A stretch of 17,505 nt of DNA from assembly GCA_019420525.1 (NCBI GenBank), contig JAHZHA010000008.1:1-17505 (forward strand). Direction: 5' to 3'. This document shows positions 15,275 through 17,505 of the stretch, piece by piece. A program made the translations under genes and the position numbers. The stretch's first letter is position 1, and the number at the start of each line of letters is the position of its first letter. The notes under the pieces were generated by a model, which saw only the letters and a program-made list of their open reading frames with translations, was not told the origin of the DNA and did no database searches. This DNA is from Bacillota bacterium. Lineage in GTDB: Bacteria > Bacillota > Clostridia > Peptostreptococcales > Anaerovoracaceae.

Positions 15275-16165
15275 ATGAAAAAGATATATCGAATTGCAGC
15301 GATCTGTTTGAGTATCGCATTATGCAGTACTATGTGCATACCTCTGCCGGCAGCAGCGGCAGAGACGGAATCAGAACTTGCCGATATGCAGTTTATCGCG
15401 GATTTTCAGAATCTCACCGATGCGGTTGAGAATTTATCCGGAGACAGCACGGAAGAAGACGTCGAGGAAGTTCTCGAGATTTTTAAGAATACGGATTTCG
15501 GGTCAGAAGAAGATGTCGAAAATGAAGATGGCAGCAGTCTGGCCGGCAGTATGAGCATCGATATTTCGAATTCAGGGTCTATCCCGTATGTACAGCAAAT
15601 GTATGCCAAACTGCAGCTGGAATTGGCCAATAATGCAAAATTACAGGCCCAGGAGCAGATAGAATCCATCAGAAATAAACAGGAAGAGCAAAAGAAGGCC
15701 TACGAATCTCTGAGTGAGGCACGTGATCTTCAGGCAAAGGCGGAAACTGCTTCAGACAAGAAAAGTGAAATAACGGCAGAATTGCGGAACTATATGAATG
15801 AAAAGAATATCGTTCTGCCTGAATCAACAGATAAAACGAATAAGAACAAATACACTGTAGAGGAATGGAATCAGATTGTCTCTTCACTGACAGACTATAT
15901 TGAGCAAATGGAAAACTCTACCCAGCAGGAGATGGTATACATACAGGATTTTATGAAACAATACAATGATTATCTTTATGATGCCAATACTGCGATGAAC
16001 GGGGCAAGTCAATCACTTGCATCCCTCTCCCGGGGACAGACCATGCTGGGCGGCGGCAACACCGGACTCATGGTAACCGGTGTGCTGGCCGGTATCATCG
16101 TGGGAATCGCCGGTACATTACTGGTTATCCGTCTCCGCAAACGACAGAAGAAGGACGTACAATGA
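15275..16165 (+). CDS. Exported, membrane-anchored coiled-coil protein of unknown function
   Basis: A 296-residue protein with a Sec signal peptide (MKKIYRIAAICLSIALCSTM, cleavage likely after the AAAA near residue 29). It has an acidic stretch (DSTEEDVEEVLEIF), a long charged coiled coil (about 105-165, rich in Q, E and K), and a second helical region (about 195-245, including QQEMVYIQDFMKQYND). A single membrane helix near 263-286 is followed by a basic tail (RLRKRQKKD). The layout predicts a protein outside the membrane, held by its C-terminal helix with a short positive tail in the cytosol. AAGGAAAG lies upstream of the ATG. Its stop overlaps the next start (ATGA at 16162), so it is coupled to the seven-helix protein. 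I do not recognise the family; a substrate or regulator of the downstream PrsW protease is possible but not shown. Confidence 0.82.
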   Translation: MKKIYRIAAICLSIALCSTMCIPLPAAAAETESELADMQFIADFQNLTDAVENLSGDSTEEDVEEVLEIFKNTDFGSEEDVENEDGSSLAGSMSIDISNSGSIPYVQQMYAKLQLELANNAKLQAQEQIESIRNKQEEQKKAYESLSEARDLQAKAETASDKKSEITAELRNYMNEKNIVLPESTDKTNKNKYTVEEWNQIVSSLTDYIEQMENSTQQEMVYIQDFMKQYNDYLYDANTAMNGASQSLASLSRGQTMLGGGNTGLMVTGVLAGIIVGIAGTLLVIRLRKRQKKDVQ

Positions 16166-16797
16166 TCTGGCTGAAACTGGCCGGCGCTGCAGCCGCACTG
16201 ATCTTCGGACTGTGTACGGCTTTCCGGAAAGGGACGCCACTGTATTATAAAATCGTGTTCTTCGCAATGGCTTCCTGCTTCCTGGGCACGGGTTATTATG
16301 CGCTGGCCTCTTTTCTCTATCCGGAACTCGTGCAGGGATTCCACGTGGGATATTTCGGCACCATCGGAATGTTCTTTTTTCTGTACTCCTCTTATTACGG
16401 AGCCATTAACAGTCTGGCGGATGGAGGAGAGAAGCGCTACCGCCTGCACCGTCTGATATCCGGCCTTCTGGCAGGTATTCTGGGACTGCTGACACTGCTG
16501 CGCATCTGGACTGTGGAAACAGGACAGCCTGTGCTGCAGACTCTCGTGCTGATTCCCGCCGTCGCTACGGCATATTTCGCATTCAAGCATCTGATTCTGC
16601 CGGATGTAGAAATGGGAATCATCGATGCCATGCGGGGTTTTAATGCCATGGTATTTTTCCTGTGCGTGCTTCAAGCTCTGGAGTTCTCTTTTACATGGAA
16701 AGGTGCGGCAGGCTGGATAATCTCTTTATGCAGTGGACTGCTGCTGGCATTCGCTCTCCCGGTGGCTAGAAGGGGGGTACGGCGTTGGTTTATATAA
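16162..16797 (+). CDS. Seven-helix integral membrane protein of unknown function
   Basis: A 211-residue protein that is almost entirely membrane: seven hydrophobic segments at about residues 2-21, 28-53, 63-82, 98-116, 126-145, 157-175 and 180-199, with short loops and a basic end (ARRGVRRWFI). Aromatic clusters such as FFFLYSSYYGAI occur in the third helix. No catalytic or transport motif is seen. It overlaps the coiled-coil gene by four bases and the PrsW gene by 13, so the three are surely co-translated and probably act together in the membrane. A seven-helix sensor-like fold or a PrsW partner is possible; nothing in the sequence decides this. Confidence 0.82.
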   Translation: MIWLKLAGAAAALIFGLCTAFRKGTPLYYKIVFFAMASCFLGTGYYALASFLYPELVQGFHVGYFGTIGMFFFLYSSYYGAINSLADGGEKRYRLHRLISGLLAGILGLLTLLRIWTVETGQPVLQTLVLIPAVATAYFAFKHLILPDVEMGIIDAMRGFNAMVFFLCVLQALEFSFTWKGAAGWIISLCSGLLLAFALPVARRGVRRWFI

Positions 16798-17432
16798 TTC
16801 TGATCTGTATCGCAGTACCGGTTCTGCTGCTGATGACGCTTCTGGACAACCGTTCCCGTCTTCTGACCGGTTTCATGCTGCTGGGAATGGTGATCGCCGT
16901 CAGCGCTTATGAGATCAACTCCGCGATTCAGCTGACTTTCCTTATGTCGGCGCAGGAAATTTCCGTCAGAGCGGCTCCCGTGGCGGAAGAAATTCTGAAA
17001 GCGCTTCCTGTACTGCTTTTCGCTTCATTCATCAGCGACCGGCGGGAAATCGTGCTGCCTCTTTCCATGGCGGTGGGAATCGGTTTCGCCATACTGGAAA
17101 ACACATTCCTGCTGATTACGTATATCGATCAGGTATCCCTGGGCTGGGCAGTGATCCGCGGGATTTCCACCAGCCTGTCCCACGGCATGTGTACTCTGAC
17201 TGTAGGCTACGGAATGACTTTCGTCCATAAACAGAAAAAGCTGTTTTATACTGGCATCTTCGGCTTATTATCACTGGCCATGACGTTCCATGCCGTCTTC
17301 AATCTGCTGATACAGTCGAGATACGATTATATCGGAATGATGCTGCCGATCTGTCTGTATCTGCTGTTCTGGCTGATACGGTTTAGCGACGAAAAGAAAA
17401 GGAGAGAAAACGGGGAAAAAAGACAGGCTTGA
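16785..17432 (+). CDS. PrsW-family intramembrane metalloprotease
   Basis: A 215-residue polytopic membrane protein with the PrsW signatures. These are APVAEEILK with the paired glutamates E68/E69 and K72, GFAILENTF with E105/N106, a conserved helix His (H133 in SLSHGM), and HAVFN with H169 and N173. In Bacillus subtilis, PrsW makes the first cut in the anti-sigma factor RsiW and so releases an ECF sigma factor; family members are thought to be zinc proteases related to the CPBP/Abi group. All key residues are present, so it is probably active. Start TTG 16785 follows AAGGGGGG at eight bases and lies inside the end of the seven-helix gene. No RsiW-like anti-sigma factor is nearby, so the substrate is unknown; the adjacent anchored coiled-coil protein is one candidate. 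Confidence 0.9.
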   Translation: MVYIILICIAVPVLLLMTLLDNRSRLLTGFMLLGMVIAVSAYEINSAIQLTFLMSAQEISVRAAPVAEEILKALPVLLFASFISDRREIVLPLSMAVGIGFAILENTFLLITYIDQVSLGWAVIRGISTSLSHGMCTLTVGYGMTFVHKQKKLFYTGIFGLLSLAMTFHAVFNLLIQSRYDYIGMMLPICLYLLFWLIRFSDEKKRRENGEKRQA

Positions 17433-17451
17433 TAAAAACTCAATAAACAGA

Positions 17452-17505
17452 ATCGAGTAGGAGGCGGTGACTAGCCGCCGTCCTCTCACACCACCGTACG
17501 TACGG
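17452..17505 (-). mobile_element. 3' end of a group II intron (partial domain V and complete domain VI)
   Basis: Read on the - strand, 17505-17490 gives CCGTACGTACGGTGGT, like the 3' half of bacterial group II intron domain V (compare the common CACGTACGGTTC end). Domain VI follows: GAG-AGGA-C-GGCGG / CCGCC-TCCT-A-CTC (17487-17475 pairing with 17467-17455, loop of seven). A single A is bulged at 17458, the expected branch-point position. The sequence then ends CTCGAT, so the predicted 3' splice site is after 17452 (AT end, A seven bases from it). The rest of the intron and any reverse transcriptase gene lie beyond the window edge. It is inserted about 20 bases after the PrsW stop, in the opposite orientation. 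Confidence 0.78.

Noticed and set aside
15870..16040. Possible similarity of the coiled-coil protein's helical end to type III secretion filament or translocator proteins
   Set aside because: The protein has a Sec signal peptide and a C-terminal anchor, and no secretion-system genes are present, so a coiled-coil coincidence is more likely.
1..17505. CRISPR arrays, tRNA and rRNA genes
   Set aside because: No regularly spaced direct repeats, tRNA-like cloverleaf ends or rRNA signature sequences were seen on either strand.

Overview
The window looks like part of a chromosome from an anaerobic Gram-positive bacterium, most likely a gut-type Clostridia member. Reasons: mid-range GC, strong AGGAGG-like ribosome binding sites, TTG starts with good Shine-Dalgarno spacing, a short lipoprotein, a SpoIIE-type phosphatase with partner-switch proteins, and PrsW. 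This assignment is inference; no rRNA or other marker gene is present.

Layout. (1) 153-6192: a complete type I restriction-modification operon hsdM-hsdS-hsdR on the + strand with overlapping gene ends, closed by a clear hairpin terminator at 6197-6225. The two target-recognition parts of hsdS are AT-rich islands in an otherwise GC-richer operon, and the spacer between them carries a 12-bp tandem repeat encoding (L)TEE units. (2) 6289-7255, - strand: a small lipoprotein with a probable OB-fold domain and a VOC/glyoxalase-like protein. (3) 7444-10898, + strand: single-gene cargo: a GNAT acetyltransferase, a frameshifted DUF3795 gene, a flavin-reductase gene with an internal deletion, an AT-rich unknown gene, a small frameshifted fragment, and an ADP-ribosylglycohydrolase. 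Three decayed genes in under 2 kb suggest a region under relaxed selection.

(4) 11042-15158, + strand: the most interesting part. A tight operon holds a STAS anti-sigma-factor antagonist, a divergent S-adenosylhomocysteine-hydrolase-like (SAHH-like) protein, and a large membrane protein that fuses an ECF-S-like membrane domain, HAMP, a PP2C/SpoIIE phosphatase and a GHKL anti-sigma-type kinase. One membrane protein thus carries both opposing activities of a partner-switch pathway, with the STAS substrate beside it. The SAHH-like gene has an in-frame TAA (12613-12615) followed by 56 further sense codons whose terminal TGA overlaps the phosphatase ATG. This looks like a nonsense mutation, or less likely readthrough.

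(5) 15275-17432, + strand: a second tight operon of a secreted/anchored coiled-coil protein, a seven-helix membrane protein and a PrsW-family intramembrane protease. It may act with the signalling module, but the link is only by position.

(6) 17452-17505, - strand: the 3' end of a group II intron (part of domain V, all of domain VI with its bulged A). The rest lies beyond the window edge.
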